Shown here one piece after another: positions 1 through 11,717 of a DNA stretch of 64,000 nucleotides. This DNA is from Delphinus delphis (taxonomy: Eukaryota > Chordata > Mammalia > Artiodactyla > Delphinidae), in the NCBI RefSeq assembly GCF_949987515.2, contig NC_082687.1, positions 19,824,148-19,888,147 of the forward strand, in the 5' to 3' direction. The notes under the pieces were generated by a model that ran no database searches, was not told where the DNA came from, and was given only the letters and a program-made list of their open reading frames with translations. Both the position numbers and the translations under genes were made by a program. Numbering within the stretch: position 1 is the first letter of the stretch; each line of letters starts with the position of its first letter.

Positions 1-29
1 TTCATTACAAGGTGGTACTAATTACTATC

Positions 30-305
30 TATATTCGTTTGCTAGATCTGCCGTAACAAAATACCACAGACTGGTTTGGTTTCTTCTGAGGTCTCTGTCC
101 TTGGCTTGCTGATGGCCATCTTCTCACTATGTCCTCACATGGTCTTTCTTCTGTGCACACACAGCATCCTGGTGACTCTCTGGGTGTCCTAATCTCTTTT
201 AATAAGGACACCAGTGAGCTTGGATCAGGGTCCACCTTAATGGCCTCATTTTAACTTAATTACTTCTTTTAAGGCTCTATCTCCAAATACAGTCTCATTC
301 ATACA
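30..305 (-). mobile_element. MaLR/MLT1-like LTR fragment
   Basis: It opens with ctgccgtaacaaaatacca and continues through 'ccttggcttg', 'cctcacatgg' and 'ataaggacaccag' to 'ctccaaatacag'. These are hallmark blocks of the reverse complement of MLT-type LTRs, in the right order with internal deletions. Confidence 0.7.
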
Positions 306-324
306 CATACATGTATGTGTGTGT

Positions 325-405
325 GTGTATATTTGAATCTCTTTGCTGTACACCTGAAACTAACACAATATTGTAAATAAACTATATCTCAATTTAAAAA
401 AAAAG
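325..405 (+). mobile_element. L1 3' end fragment with A-tail
   Basis: It reads tttgctgtacacctgaaact, then an 'aacacaatattgtaaat'-type block and a poly-A. This is the 3' terminus shared by several L1 pieces in this window. It abuts the MaLR fragment and a short TG run at 312-330. Confidence 0.75.
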
Positions 406-549
406 AATCAGAATACTGTGAAGTGAGAAAAAATTTAAACAGATATAAGAGGAAAAACATTTTATCGGAATTGATAACATTAACTTGCCAAAACCAACTT
501 TGGCACACACCATAGCTTGCCTACTCAACAGTCATTTGCTCACCTTTGC

Positions 550-870
550 GCCAATAAAACTAAATTGTGTCCATCCTCTTCAAGAAACCATGGCCACAGA
601 GGAAGTGGCCATGGTTTAAGTGGCCACCTCCAGAGCCTGGGGGTGAATCATGATTGGCTTAAAGCCAAACATAGTTATTTCACTCCCTTTTGCAGTGACT
701 GGCCTAGGTGTAGACCAAAGAACATGAAGGTGAGTCTACAAAGAGCTGTGGAAAAAGGAATACATACAAGAAAGAAGTCATTTCTTTCAAATACTATTAT
801 ATGAGGATATGATTCTTGGAGCTCCTGCAGCCATCTTGTTCTCCAGAGTAAATTCCTTTTCTTTCTCCCC
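550..870 (+). repeat. old dispersed repeat, family not assigned, with a 13-bp-arm hairpin
   Basis: Blocks such as 'catgattggctta' and 'gctcctgcagccatcttg' resemble the tails of old mammalian LTR or DNA repeats. A perfect hairpin occupies 585-617. Short open frames here look accidental. Confidence 0.35.
585..617. repeat. perfect inverted repeat, 13-bp arms, 7-nt loop
   Basis: The left arm 585-597 (AAACCATGGCCAC) and right arm 605-617 (GTGGCCATGGTTT) are exact reverse complements around AGAGGAA. Confidence 0.9.
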
Positions 871-1589
871 TCTGAGACTGTGCACAAAATAAGAGAACAA
901 AGCTTCTGAAATCAGAGACTAATTGTTCTTAGTACAGAAATTAATGTAAAAGAATTGCTGAAAGACAAACAACCTAGATCACTTGGACACTCAGCTACAA
1001 GAAGATCAAGAGCAAATTACTGGGGAAAATATATGATTCCAGACCAGGATTCTTGAAGAATTGATAAAGGAAATGTTTAGTGAGAAAGGTAATAAATTGT
1101 TCTTAATTCCTTTTAAAAGCATTATCTTTGAAAATTATTCTTCTATTTAATGCTATTTGTATAATAAGATGAATATACTGAATTGGAAAAATTTTCTGTT
1201 TACACAAAGAGAATTCAAACAATAAGTCACTATGATCTCTTGCAAAACCAGCAGAGACAGGGTAGCCCTACTGCTGTCGACAGCACCTTGCCATCATTTG
1301 GCACCATTTTATTTGAGAATTAAAACTCCAGCTTAAAAATATTATGAAAAGATAGTAATTATCAGACTAGTATTCCCCTTTAGTCTGAACCAGTCACATT
1401 GGGGTATTTTTAAATTATGAATTAATCTAAATTTTACACGGCTAGAAAAGCTCAACTTTTTTCACTGCTCTCTCCCTTTCATTTTCAAATTCACCATGAC
1501 TATGTGTCTATGTAAGTGAGAGGTGGGACAGCTATACGTTCTCATGATATGTGGAAGACATGCACTGCAAGAATCTTAGCATGCAACTT

Positions 1590-1710
1590 GGAAACTCTAG
1601 GCCCCATGGGAACAGAGACTGGGTCTGTCCTGCTTACCTCTGTGTCCTCATTGCCTTGAGAATGCAATAAATATTTGTTAATGGGTGAACGAATGGGATG
1701 AATGAATGGG
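1590..1710 (+). repeat. L2 LINE 3' end
   Basis: It reads 'cagagactgggtctgtc' and ends in a 'caataaatatttgtta...gaatgaatg' run typical of L2 3' termini. Confidence 0.6.
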
Positions 1711-2959
1711 AGCTAAAAAGAAGTCAGAGCTACCATTAAATACTAGTTCCCTCTATCCCTCACCCCACACCCAATTATTGTACTGAACTATTTATTAATC
1801 TTCACTGTACAACCTGATTTTTGCCTACTCCGAAAAGATTCTGTCAATCATGACCATTAAATCCCAATTCAATACCTAGATTTACACTTACAGTCACTTT
1901 TACCAGTGTTTCAAAATTTTTCATGTGTTTCTTGAAATAACTTTACATGCCCCTACCTGTCTATCTGTGATCTGGCATCATTTTACAATAGGCCATTTTA
2001 ACTACATTCAATAAATAAGACTATGGTTCTTCACAACTTCTAAGAAAGATGAATTTACCCATGATGCTGTTTTCAAGGAGCTGGGAACAAAAGATGTGAC
2101 AAAACAGGTCAGAAAAAAAAATTGATCATGTTGACGGTGCTCTGTAACACAGTAATCACACAAACCAAAGTGGCAAGATGATCACAGGCCTTTGGCGACA
2201 GGACTGATTATCTTAAAGAGCAATTTAGCAAGACAGAACAGTTCATCTTGTTCAGTGAATGGAAACTGTCGGAGTTTAAAAGCCATCGTTTTTATAGCAT
2301 CTGTAGCCTAGCATACAGAAAAAAGAATCATGAAGTTTAAATCCAGGTGATAATTTATTTCTGGTAAACACATTATTAAATAAGCACTTCATTTTAATTT
2401 GAATAAGTTAACACTCCCCTCCTGGACCCATACTATCCCTGTTCCCTTTTGAAGGAATGTGGTAAAGAGTGAAGGCAGGGGATAGTGGGGGGAGTGAGAG
2501 AAAGGCTCTTGGTCATCAACGGATAACTACGCCCTCTTTTGGCACTGATTCTAAAAAGCTCTTAGAGTCAGATTGTCTCTTGGAGCAAAGGAATTTAATT
2601 AAAATATGGAAGATTATTCTTCACCTTGGAGGAAAACAAATATTTCTTGGCTAGGTTATAGACTTAGAGGCAACTGGAATGCCCATTCTTTGCAGTAGAC
2701 TGGATTAATGACTTCTGCCCTTCCAAATCTTCATGGAAGCCCATCTGGGCCAGTAGAAAGGACAGGCAGAATCAGCAGTAATGGAACAAGAAACGGTTAA
2801 ACCTTCTACATGGCAATTCAGTGTTTTTAATGTAATTACACCCAATGATCTCATCTTCAACTTTCTTAAAAAACACCCACTGGCATTTCAGAGCAAGATT
2901 AGAAATATAAATTAGCACGGAGAAAAGAAGAGAGTCAGTATGGCATGCGAGACAGCAGT
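1711..2959. other. unassigned intergenic DNA
   Basis: AT-rich sequence. I see no repeat family, RNA gene or convincing coding frame. Confidence 0.5.
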
Positions 2960-3180
2960 GCAAATTCTGAAATGAGACCCATCTGAGTACAAAACCCAGG
3001 CTCCCCATTTTTACTGTGTCTACTGGGGAAGCTACTTACGTTCTCCAAGCCTCAGTGCTCCCTGTACGTTAGCGGAGATGAGCGTTCCTATTTCACAGCA
3101 TGGATTTAAAGATCACACGAGATTATGTATGTAAAGCATTCCCAGAGTGCCTGCAGTTGGTAAGCACTCAAGAAATAGTA
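2960..3180 (+). repeat. MIR SINE
   Basis: It contains 'ctcagtgctccctgta' and 'gtaaagcattcccagagtgc' blocks in the order of the MIR sense strand, diverged. Confidence 0.55.
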
Positions 3181-3349
3181 CTTACGATTATGCTACCACC
3201 AATAATGACCCATATTCGCATCTCACGAAGAAGCACTGTCAACATTTTAGCATGTAGTCTTTCATTTAGTTTTCTATGTGTAAGCTCCCCATATGTTTTA
3301 TTCAATAATGGAGATCATAGTATGCTTAATGTCTGCAGCTTGCTTTTTT

Positions 3350-3553
3350 TTTTTTTTTTTTGCGGTACGCGGACCTCTCACTGTTGTGGCCTCTCCCGTC
3401 GCGGAGCAACAGGCTCCGGACGCGCAGGCTCAGCGGCCATGGCTCACGGGCGCAGGCGCTACGCGGCAAGTGGGATCTTCCCGGACCGGGGCACGAACCC
3501 ATGTCCCCTGCCTCGGCAGGCGGACTCTCAACCACTGCACCACCAGGGAAGCC
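3350..3553 (-). mobile_element. CHR-type SINE, full length
   Basis: It starts with the complement of the A-tail, then gcggtacgcggacctctc, and ends ccaccagggaagccc. A 17-bp TSD (ctgcagcttgctttttt) lies at 3333-3349 and 3554-3570. Confidence 0.95.
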
Positions 3554-4068
3554 CTGCAGCTTGCTTTTTTAAAACAATCTTTCCATGTCAATAAAGTTTC
3601 ACAATACAATTTCCAGTGGCTTCATAATAATCTCTTTTGTATATCTGCAATCATTTATTTCACTGATCCCCTTAACGCTAAGCATTTAGGATGCACCCAA
3701 ATTTTTGCCATGATAAACAATCCCATGATTGTTGCACATAAATACCTCAGTATAATCCTCACTGTGTTAAATTCCTAGAAGTGAAATCACTGGGTCAAAC
3801 AAAGTGTACGTGCGCTGTTTTAGATTTTTTGACACATTATGACAAATTCTCTCGCAGAAAAGCCTCTCATTGAGAATACATGAAATTCACTTTTTCTGAA
3901 ACTGTCCACAAGACTGGGTATTGCAATTTTACTTTCAACGAGAAAAAGCACTGCCAATATCGTAGCAATGAGAAAGTGGTTCACTGCTGTCACTAAAAAA
4001 CAAAAGCTCTTTAAATATTAATTGAAATCTCCTAATTACTATTTTCCAGTTGAAGTTTATTCTAGAGG

Positions 4069-4458
4069 AGGAATCGACAAACTATGGCCCACAGGCCAAA
4101 TCTAACCCACAATCTATTTTTGTACATCCCACAAGCTAAGACCTGTTTTTACAGATGAGCATTTGCAATTGATTTGATGACAGGAAATGCTACCTTGAAC
4201 TCCAATTCAGCAAAATGTTACTGGAAAAAATTCATTTCTTCTCATTAGCCAACCTGTATTACAAAACCTTGTATGTACTCAATAATCCTTATCATTATAT
4301 TTTGAATTTTGTAAAAAAAATATATATATATTTTGTGGATATTTGTTTTTTCTCATGTTATATAAGTATGTAATCATCTCAATTTTGTATCTTGGCCCAC
4401 AAAGTGCAAAATATTTACTCTCTGGCTGTTTACAGAAAAATATGTCAACCCCTCGTCT
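4069..4458. mobile_element. non-autonomous DNA transposon relic (hAT/MER type, uncertain)
   Basis: The ends 'acaaactatggcccacaggc' and 'ggctgtttacagaaa...gtcaacccc' match the two termini of a common mammalian MER element. The interior 'ggcccacaaagtgcaaaata' also fits. The core is diverged and AT-expanded. Confidence 0.5.
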
Positions 4459-4460
4459 AC

Positions 4461-5690
4461 AGTGTTCATTAAAAATACAAAAATTTAAATATATTTTTAA
4501 GTATTTCACCTAATATACTAGAGTGAAAAATTTAACAAGGGCATTCGTTTATTCTGATGTCAGTACTTTCCAAACCTGCAGTTTTCAGGTGTCCCAGAGA
4601 CGATCTCAGGAGGAAAATGAGGGCAAGAGAAGCCAAGTCCCCGTACTTGAACCATTTCTATTGCCTTTTCTTTCACATCTGGGTCCCAAATAACATTTCA
4701 TGTAAAAATTAATCTCACTATTTAAAAGAAGAGTCTGAAAGCTGCTTCCAAATACGGAACAGGGCTTCGCTTACGCCACAGGCTGCTTCTGTATATTCTC
4801 ATCTAGGGCCTGTTGACAGGAGACAGTTCCCAGCAGGCCCAGCCCACCTGCTTTCAGATCAAACTGCTCCACTTCTTAAGTGGTTATATTTCTGATTGAT
4901 AAAATAACTAATGATCAATGCAAATAAGTCTAAATTAGTACTAGTCACATTTTCTCCTTTCAGGAGGAGACTAATCTTGATTCATGCAAACTATTTCACA
5001 CTTAAAACTGTTAAGCAACTATTCCCACAGCAAGGGAGGCAAGATAGAATGTACAAGGAGCAAATAAGCACAGAACAGAAAATGTTAAGCCTAACTTTCT
5101 TTCAGTTTTCTGAGCCATTTATTTAGGCTGTGAGAATAAACTTACATTGACGCTGTTCCTTCTCTCTGTGGCAAAATGTAATGCAACGGTTAGGAGCGAA
5201 AAAATAAACACAGGAATAAGGACTGGGTTGTTTTTCCATTAACTGTGACTTTCTTGATGATTGTGCATTTCCAGAAGGTTTAACATAATTGCTTCTTCTC
5301 CCTTCCTGAAGCTCTTTTAGATACATCCTGACACATTCCCACACGCATAGCTCTTCTACCCTCTGGGTGCAGTTTGGCAGAGAAATTCTTTCAACTAAGC
5401 AAGAAAGAAAATAGTTTGTTCTTTACTGGGTTCACGCTATTGAAAGTCAACAACAAAATCGCGTATCAGTTCCATAACAGGAACTCTGGGTACTAGAATT
5501 TAAATTTCTGTAATCAGTTTATATCAAATATCTTCATTCTGGAATCAGGTAAGTCAAGACAATGAGAATAGAATCAATAAAACTGTCAAAAGAGTAACAT
5601 GATAATGGCAAGAATAAATAATGTTTGGGTGCTTACTGTATAGCAGGCCATGAACAGGTCATGAGAACCAGATTCGATTGACTTTCAGTA
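4461..5690. other. unassigned intergenic DNA
   Basis: No recognisable element. Short open frames near 4911 and 5123 show no family features. Confidence 0.4.
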
Positions 5691-5694
5691 ATAA

Positions 5695-5885
5695 TAACAC
5701 TCACTTGTTATAACCATGCCCTGTTCTAACTCCACTGTGTGTATTAACTGCTTCAAGGTAATGGCACCAATGAGGTAGATGCCATTATTATCACCATTTT
5801 ACAGATGTGGTTTAGCAGATCGCCATGCTTATGGAGCTGGATTTGAGCCTGGGCCTCTTAATCCCAGAGCCATCCACAATGGTGC
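5695..5885 (-). repeat. MIR SINE
   Basis: It reads 'gccattattatcaccat', 'ttttacagatg' and 'gagcctgggcctctta', the MIR antisense core. Confidence 0.65.
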
Positions 5886-5889
5886 TCGT

Positions 5890-7024
5890 CCATGACATTC
5901 TTTTGCCTCTCAAACCTGCCTGATGATGGAAGGTGAGATTATAGTAAGATAAGCTCTAGTCTTAGCTGTCACTGAAATACTGAAAAGAACAGCTAAAAAA
6001 AAAAAGAAATAGAAACTGCTGAGAATGAAATAGGAGGTAACTACTACAAAGGGTGCATTTGACCTCTGTTATCTTCGAAAGCTTCGAGAATAAAAACCAG
6101 AAAGCTGAGCTCGATACCAGTCTCAATACATTGGACCAGTAGACGAAGAGGGCCAGAGTCCTCAGATCTGGCCTACATGGAAGGGATGACCATGAGAAGG
6201 GCAAGAGCTAAGGACCTAGCGGTTCCTCCCAAATGCTGATCCAACCACAGCATTGTCAATAGGCACCGGGATAAGTGGCAGATGTTATAAGAATCACAAA
6301 AAAATGAATGAAAGTAGTCGCCATTTCCAAAGGTGTATTCTAAGTGATCCTAATAAGAATTATCCAAATATGGGGGGAAGAAAAAGGCTATGTGGTTTGA
6401 TAATATGGGGAGACGCTGGGTCAAAAAGAGTTACACTGGCTTCTTTACTGCAGGACTTCTAGAGTCTTTGATAGACTCAAGTGAAACTCCATGGGATGAC
6501 TACAATATGCAACACTTCTTAAACCTTTTGAACACAGAATTCTTTCTTCTTAGAAAAAGATGTTAACATTTTGTAGCTTACCCTTTTTTCCATGGAACAC
6601 AGTTTGAATGATTAATCAACCTTTATTCTTTCTCTGTGGTGAAATTATCAGAGTGCATTGCTGGGGGAAGGCTTTGTGCTGTGTGTCCCAGGTGTTCACA
6701 TCCACACACACTTGACATGTAAATTAGTGTTATAAATCAGCAAAACCAGCTGCACTGAAATGTGATCCATCAGGTGCACTGCAATGTGATCCATAAACAG
6801 TACCGTTGAATCTAGAGGTTCTCTTAACTAGCTGAGTTGGGAAGGGGAGATTAACTGTAGACAACGTGTGTATGTATTATTTCTGCTGTATATGGAGAGA
6901 GGTGCCCTCACGTTCATCCAAAATTCAAAGGATTCCAGAATCCAAAAAAGTTTAAGAACCAACTGTACTTTACCTAGTAAAAATAATCTTTGCAAAGGTG
7001 ATGGTAACACTGAATCCCAGGAGG
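5890..7024. other. unassigned intergenic DNA
   Basis: No family recognised. A 24-bp imperfect tandem duplication lies at 6751-6798. It runs up to the start of the L1 fragment at 7025. Confidence 0.4.
6751..6798. repeat. 24-bp tandem duplication
   Basis: Units 6751-6774 and 6775-6798 both read tgcactg(a/c)aatgtgatccat and differ at about three positions. Confidence 0.85.
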
Positions 7025-8280
7025 GCCGAAATCAAGATGGCGGAGTAGGAGGATACTGGCCTCACCTTCCCTCACAAACATGAAACACTACAACTTGCAT
7101 ATATAGCAGCTCCCACTAAAATCAACTTGGGGACTAGCAGATCAGCTCTTCCATAACCAAGGCGGTAAAGAAAGATCCCTATGGAGTCAGATAGTCATGC
7201 AGAAGAAGCAATCTGGCCAAGACCCACACCCCTACCAGGGGACCCAGAAGAAACGGGGGATACCATAGGCTTGGGCATCCTCCCTGGGAAGCAAGGGGTG
7301 AGAGCCACTTGTTAGGCATCCCAGCCCTGGGGTCTGACACTGGGAAGACGAGTGCCCTCAGCTGGTTTGAAACCCAGTGGGGCTTACTAGAGAGCTGTGA
7401 GTACCCAAGGCTCGGCTCTTAAAGTGTGCACACGTAGACTTGCTTACTCCCAATCACAACATGGAAGCAGAAGATAAAAGACTACGTGGAGCTCTGCTGG
7501 CTTGTCGGGACTGCCACAGTGTGCCCCGCCCCCAGCCCACTCAGGGCTCGTGCTCCAGCCCCTGTAGCACCGTTACTGCACCCCACGGTGGCAGAGACCG
7601 CCATTGCCAAAGACACTGTGCACGCCTGGAGAGAACAGGGCCGGCTCAGACCCCGGCCCTGCCTCTGACCACAGTAGAGGCAGCCGTTGTCAGCGTGCAC
7701 GTCACTGTGCACAATGGGGAGGGGCAAAATTAGCTCCAGGGAGGAGACTACCCTCGCAGGTGAGTGCCTCCCTGTGCACATTTGGGAGGAAGTGAGGACA
7801 ACGTCTCTGACTCCAGCCCCGCCTCTAGCTAAGGCACGCACACTGCGGGGAAAGTGAAACCAGCGCAGAAGTGCAGCCCCAAAACCTCAGGCCTTGGCAA
7901 TGGCCCAAAACCAAGGCAGAGACTGCCGTCCCACCCAGGAGAAGCCCAACTCCCTCAGGGCTCCTAGCCCAGCCCCTCAGGCCGCGATCTCTTCCCCAAT
8001 AGGGCTGAGACAACCACTGAGCATGGGAGGAGCCCTGGCTTACACCTGGCTCTGGCCTCAGCCCCTCCAGTTCCAGCCGTGACTTCCACCAAGGCGGTAC
8101 CTGCCAGCACACCCCAGGGGAAGACACAGCCCATGCTCACTCCACATCCAGCTCGTCCACCACAGTCACTGGGCTCACACAGATGCAGTCTGTGTGACAC
8201 TCCCACACAAGGACACTCCCACACAAGGACACAAGCGTCAAGACTGGGATAGGTAACTGTTTCAGGTAATTTCTTAGAGA
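7025..8280 (+). mobile_element. L1 5'-UTR/5'-end fragment
   Basis: It opens with the classic L1 5' terminus aatcaagatggcggagtagg and continues as about 1.2 kb of GC-rich, CpG-containing promoter-like sequence, unlike its AT-rich surroundings. It stops without ORF1, ORF2 or a 3' end. The overlapping open frames between 7440 and 8224 on both strands are by-products of GC content. A 16-bp tandem duplicate lies at 8196-8227. Confidence 0.7.
8196..8227. repeat. 16-bp tandem repeat, two copies
   Basis: Unit gacactcccacacaag is exact at 8196-8211 and 8212-8227. Confidence 0.95.
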
Positions 8281-8346
8281 CAGAGAAAGTTAAACAAAAT
8301 GAGAAGACACAGGAATATGTTTCAAACTTTGATGAGCATAAAGTGC

Positions 8347-8368
8347 TTATTATTATTATTATTATTAT
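8347..8368. repeat. (TTA)n microsatellite
   Basis: About seven TTA units. Confidence 0.95.
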
Positions 8369-8835
8369 AACATTGAATCATATTTCCTCTATCAGAGGCA
8401 GTATAGGAAAGGAAAAAAATCTGTAGCATTTTGAGTAATGTGCGTCTGAAAACCACCACAAACTACAAAGAAATAGGAAATTATCAAAGAAGAATTAAAA
8501 CCAAAGCAAAGTTCTCTGTCAGGCAAAGTCAACATGACAATTAAGTCATTTCATGAATCCATCTGAATCCAGGCAGGAATTCCACTGATCTTAAGTACCT
8601 ATTACAAAACACCAACATTTTAAGTGAAAATAACATTTAAGTATTTCTCTTCTAAAATAATATTAGTAATATGCCTGCTACACGTATATACTTTCAAAGA
8701 AAGCAAATCTAGGGTAATAGCTAAACCTTAAAAACACCCTCAATTAAAATTCTTTGTAAACAATAATAAGCTCTATGATCTTGTTACCATGAAATAGAAA
8801 CTATTTGTTATCTCTAGATGATATTCGGAAAATGG

Positions 8836-9040
8836 AGAAGCTGATAAAATAATACAAGTTGAGTGTTTACCACTTACCAGACATATTTCATGCATGGCCA
8901 CTTTTAACCCTGCAAGACAGAAATTATTATCCCTGTTTTGCAGATAAGGAAACTGAAGTTCAGAGAGGTATAACCAAGCTCACATAGCAAGTAGATATCA
9001 GAGGTAAGATTAAAAGTCCGATCTCTCTGATTCCAAAATC
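8836..9040 (-). repeat. MIR SINE
   Basis: It reads 'attattatccctgttttgca' followed by 'gataaggaaactga' and 'tcacatagcaagtag', the MIR antisense core. Confidence 0.75.
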
Positions 9041-10590
9041 CTTTCCCCTTCAACGCATCTGTTCCTTCTAAGATTTTTTAAAAACTAAATAATTAAAATT
9101 AATAAACTAAAAAACAAACTGTAGAGAAATATTTTTAGTGATATAAGATCAAATCTAAAAACTTAAATACCTGAAATAAGTTCACAGTAAATTTTTAATA
9201 AGGAAATATTTCTATAGTTATTTTTATAATTACATCCATAGGAGAAACTTCAAAAGGAAAATTACTTTTAACAGAAGTACCACATAGTAAGTGGCAGTAT
9301 AAGTGGTAAATGAAAGAAATAATATAACATAATTTAAAATAGCAGAAGCACTTAATGGCTAGTATTTATTGATTGATTGGCAATAGACCAGCACTGAAAA
9401 ACATACAAGTGTTATATTTAATAAAATGTTCTCTGCTCAATATTACCTATTTTTATACAGATCTTGAAATAGCAATGGCAAGTTCTGTATTTTAAAACCA
9501 GGTTGAAGGATGATCTAGTTTCTTTGCACCCTGAGTCCTTCTTAAGAAAGTTTTTTACCTTCACTAGTTCTGTGAGGGTAACTCACAAATCATTTATTTC
9601 AGTTTGATAAACAAACCATTCAAGGAAGACACTTCCCATTCTTTATTTGTCAGCAGAGAAATACCACCTTCAAAAATACCTTTCCCTGAATATCCATCCA
9701 CCACCATTTCTCCAATGAATGAGTAAATGAGATTCCATACCAGCATCACAGGTTGGAAACTCCAAAGTGTTGTCAGGAGATCATTCAAGCCCATGACTCA
9801 CAATGCAAATGGAAGCAGGACAGCCAGTTAGGATTTCCACCTGGAAATTAAGAGCTAGGTAGCTTATGTGAGTATAATGAATTATCCTCTTCCGCCAAGT
9901 CCATAACCCATTCCCCAGTGGAGGTGTGAGTTAGTTTAACAGCTTAAAGACACAGGGAAGCCCCATGAAGATGAGGGAATCTTAACCCCACCAGCAGAAG
10001 GCAGGGGGATGCAGTGCCTGCACAGGGACAGCTCCATGGGCAGAGGGGCTGTTCAAGGACAGGAAGTTCCACAGGGCCAGCTTTCACACCCACTGCCCAC
10101 CTCCAAGTCCAGGAAATCCCACCCTCTTTGATTTCCCAGGCCTCCTGGTATTAAGCATCTTCCTTTTCTCTCTTCCTCTTGGAGATGATCCCAACCTCTC
10201 ATCCTCACCGAAGCATCTCCCCACCAAAGCAGAGATTGGAAATGGCAATGTTTCCTTGGTTCCAGATTCCAGTCCCAAAAGCCAACTCCAAAAAGTGAGA
10301 AGCCAGAGAATCAGCCAGAAGCTGCTTCTTCCTCTGCTACCCTGGAACAATCAGGCAATCCCTGAAGCACCATTAAGACCGGAAACCTATGAGAAAACTA
10401 ACAGACCAGTCTGTCTGTTTGGCTTTTCTCATAAAATTTAGCTATTTAAATGTCATGACAGGGGTCATGGCTGGCTGGGCTCCTACGGGTGACAAGAGTT
10501 AGATAACACACTTCCTTCTGGTTTTCACAGAAGTAGGAAATCTTGGGAGAAAAAACATGAGTTAGCCCTCTTTTCCTCTTGATTTTTTTT
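9041..10590. other. unassigned intergenic DNA
   Basis: AT-rich to about 9900, then more GC-rich. The open frame at 10084-10350 on the minus strand has no recognisable domain. No repeat family recognised. Confidence 0.4.
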
Positions 10591-10605
10591 GTGTGTGTGT
10601 GTGTG
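10591..10605. repeat. (GT)n microsatellite
   Basis: Simple GT run at the edge of an L1 fragment. Confidence 0.9.
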
Positions 10606-10862
10606 GTAAGAACCATGAACATGAGATCTACCCTCTCAACAAATTTTTAAGTGTACAGTATCGTTAACTCTAGGTGCAACGTTGTACAGCAGTTCTCTTG
10701 AACTTCTTCCTCTTGCTTAACTGAAACTTTATGCCCATTGCTAAACAATCCCTATTTCCCCCACCCCCAGCCCCTGGCAACCACCTCTCCACTCTTTGAT
10801 TCTACAATTCTGACTATTTTAGATGCCTCTAGATAAGATACTTTTAGATAAATGGAATCATG
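10606..10862 (-). mobile_element. L1 3'-UTR fragment, reverse orientation
   Basis: 'gatctaccctctcaacaaat', 'gttgtacagcag', 'cccctggcaaccacc' and 'gactattttagatgcc' appear in the order of the reverse complement of an old L1 3' UTR. It joins directly to an L1 piece in the opposite orientation at 10863. Confidence 0.65.
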
Positions 10863-11400
10863 CAGAAACAAAAGACACCAAGTGTTGGCAAGCATGTGGA
10901 GAAATTGGGGCCTTTGTACACTGTTGTTGGGAATGCAAAATGGTGCAGCCATTTTGGAAAGGAGTATGGAACTTCTTCAAAAAATTAAAAATATTGGGAT
11001 CGACATACATACACTAATATGTATCAAATAGATAACTAATAAGAACCTGTTGTATAAAAAAAATTAAAAATAGAATTACTGTGATCTAGCAATCCCACTT
11101 CTAGGTATTTATCGAAAAGAATTGAAATCAAGATCTTGAAGAGATGTCAGCACTGCCATTTTCAAAGCAGCATTATTCACAATAGCCAAGATATGAGAAC
11201 AACGTAAATGTCCATTCATGGGTGACTGGATAAAGAAAATACACTATATACATACAGTGAAATATTATTCAGCCTTGAAAAATGCAGGAAATTCTGCAAT
11301 CTGTGACAACATGGATGAACCTGGAGGACAATATGCTCAGTGAAATCATCCTGTCGCAGAAGACAAGTGCTACACGATTCCTCTTGAGTTTAGACATATA
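10863..11400 (+). mobile_element. old L1 ORF2 3' end, with a nested insertion
   Basis: Reading on the plus strand gives typical ORF2 C-terminal DNA: 'gcaagcatgtggagaaattg', 'gggaatgcaaaatggtgcag', 'agcaatcccacttctaggta' and 'acaacatggatgaacctgga'. Frames are broken. A younger L1 tail interrupts it at 10993-11057. Confidence 0.85.
10993..11057 (+). mobile_element. very short L1 3' tail nested in an older L1
   Basis: It reads attgggatcgacatacatac and then a 'gataactaataagaacctg' block, the last part of a whale/artiodactyl L1 3' UTR. Exact 14-bp direct repeats aaaaaattaaaaat at 10979-10992 and 11058-11071 flank it. The host L1 reads on correctly across them. Confidence 0.8.
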
Positions 11401-11717
11401 GAGAGGCATCTGGGGACTAGTGGAGGAGGGTGGCCCGCAGGCAGAGCTGGACATCAGAATTTGGATTACAAAAGGGAATACGCAGGAGGGCTGAATCAGT
11501 TCGTTTGTTTTCATTGTTAGCAGTCGAAAGCAACTCAAAAGGGTTTTCATGACTAGGAAAAGTGATTGTTACCCATGTCAGGAAGTCCCAAGGAAATGGG
11601 ACTCCAAGGAGGAGGTTTGTTAATTCAGCTGCTAAGGACGTCATCCTAGACCATAGTTCCATATTCTATCGTGCATCCTCAGCACATCACCTGGGTCCTC
11701 ATGTTATTACCTCTCAA

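Noticed and set aside
3293..3778. Open frames of 70-160 codons at CHR SINEs (also near 15391, 21806, 28000, 30120, 39150, 40843, 58060 and 63550)
   Set aside because: They are translations of the GC-rich SINE body in all frames, and the same peptide wording recurs at every copy.
7440..8224. Overlapping open frames on both strands, up to 119 codons
   Set aside because: They fall in the GC-rich L1 5' fragment, and no codon-level or domain signal favours any frame.
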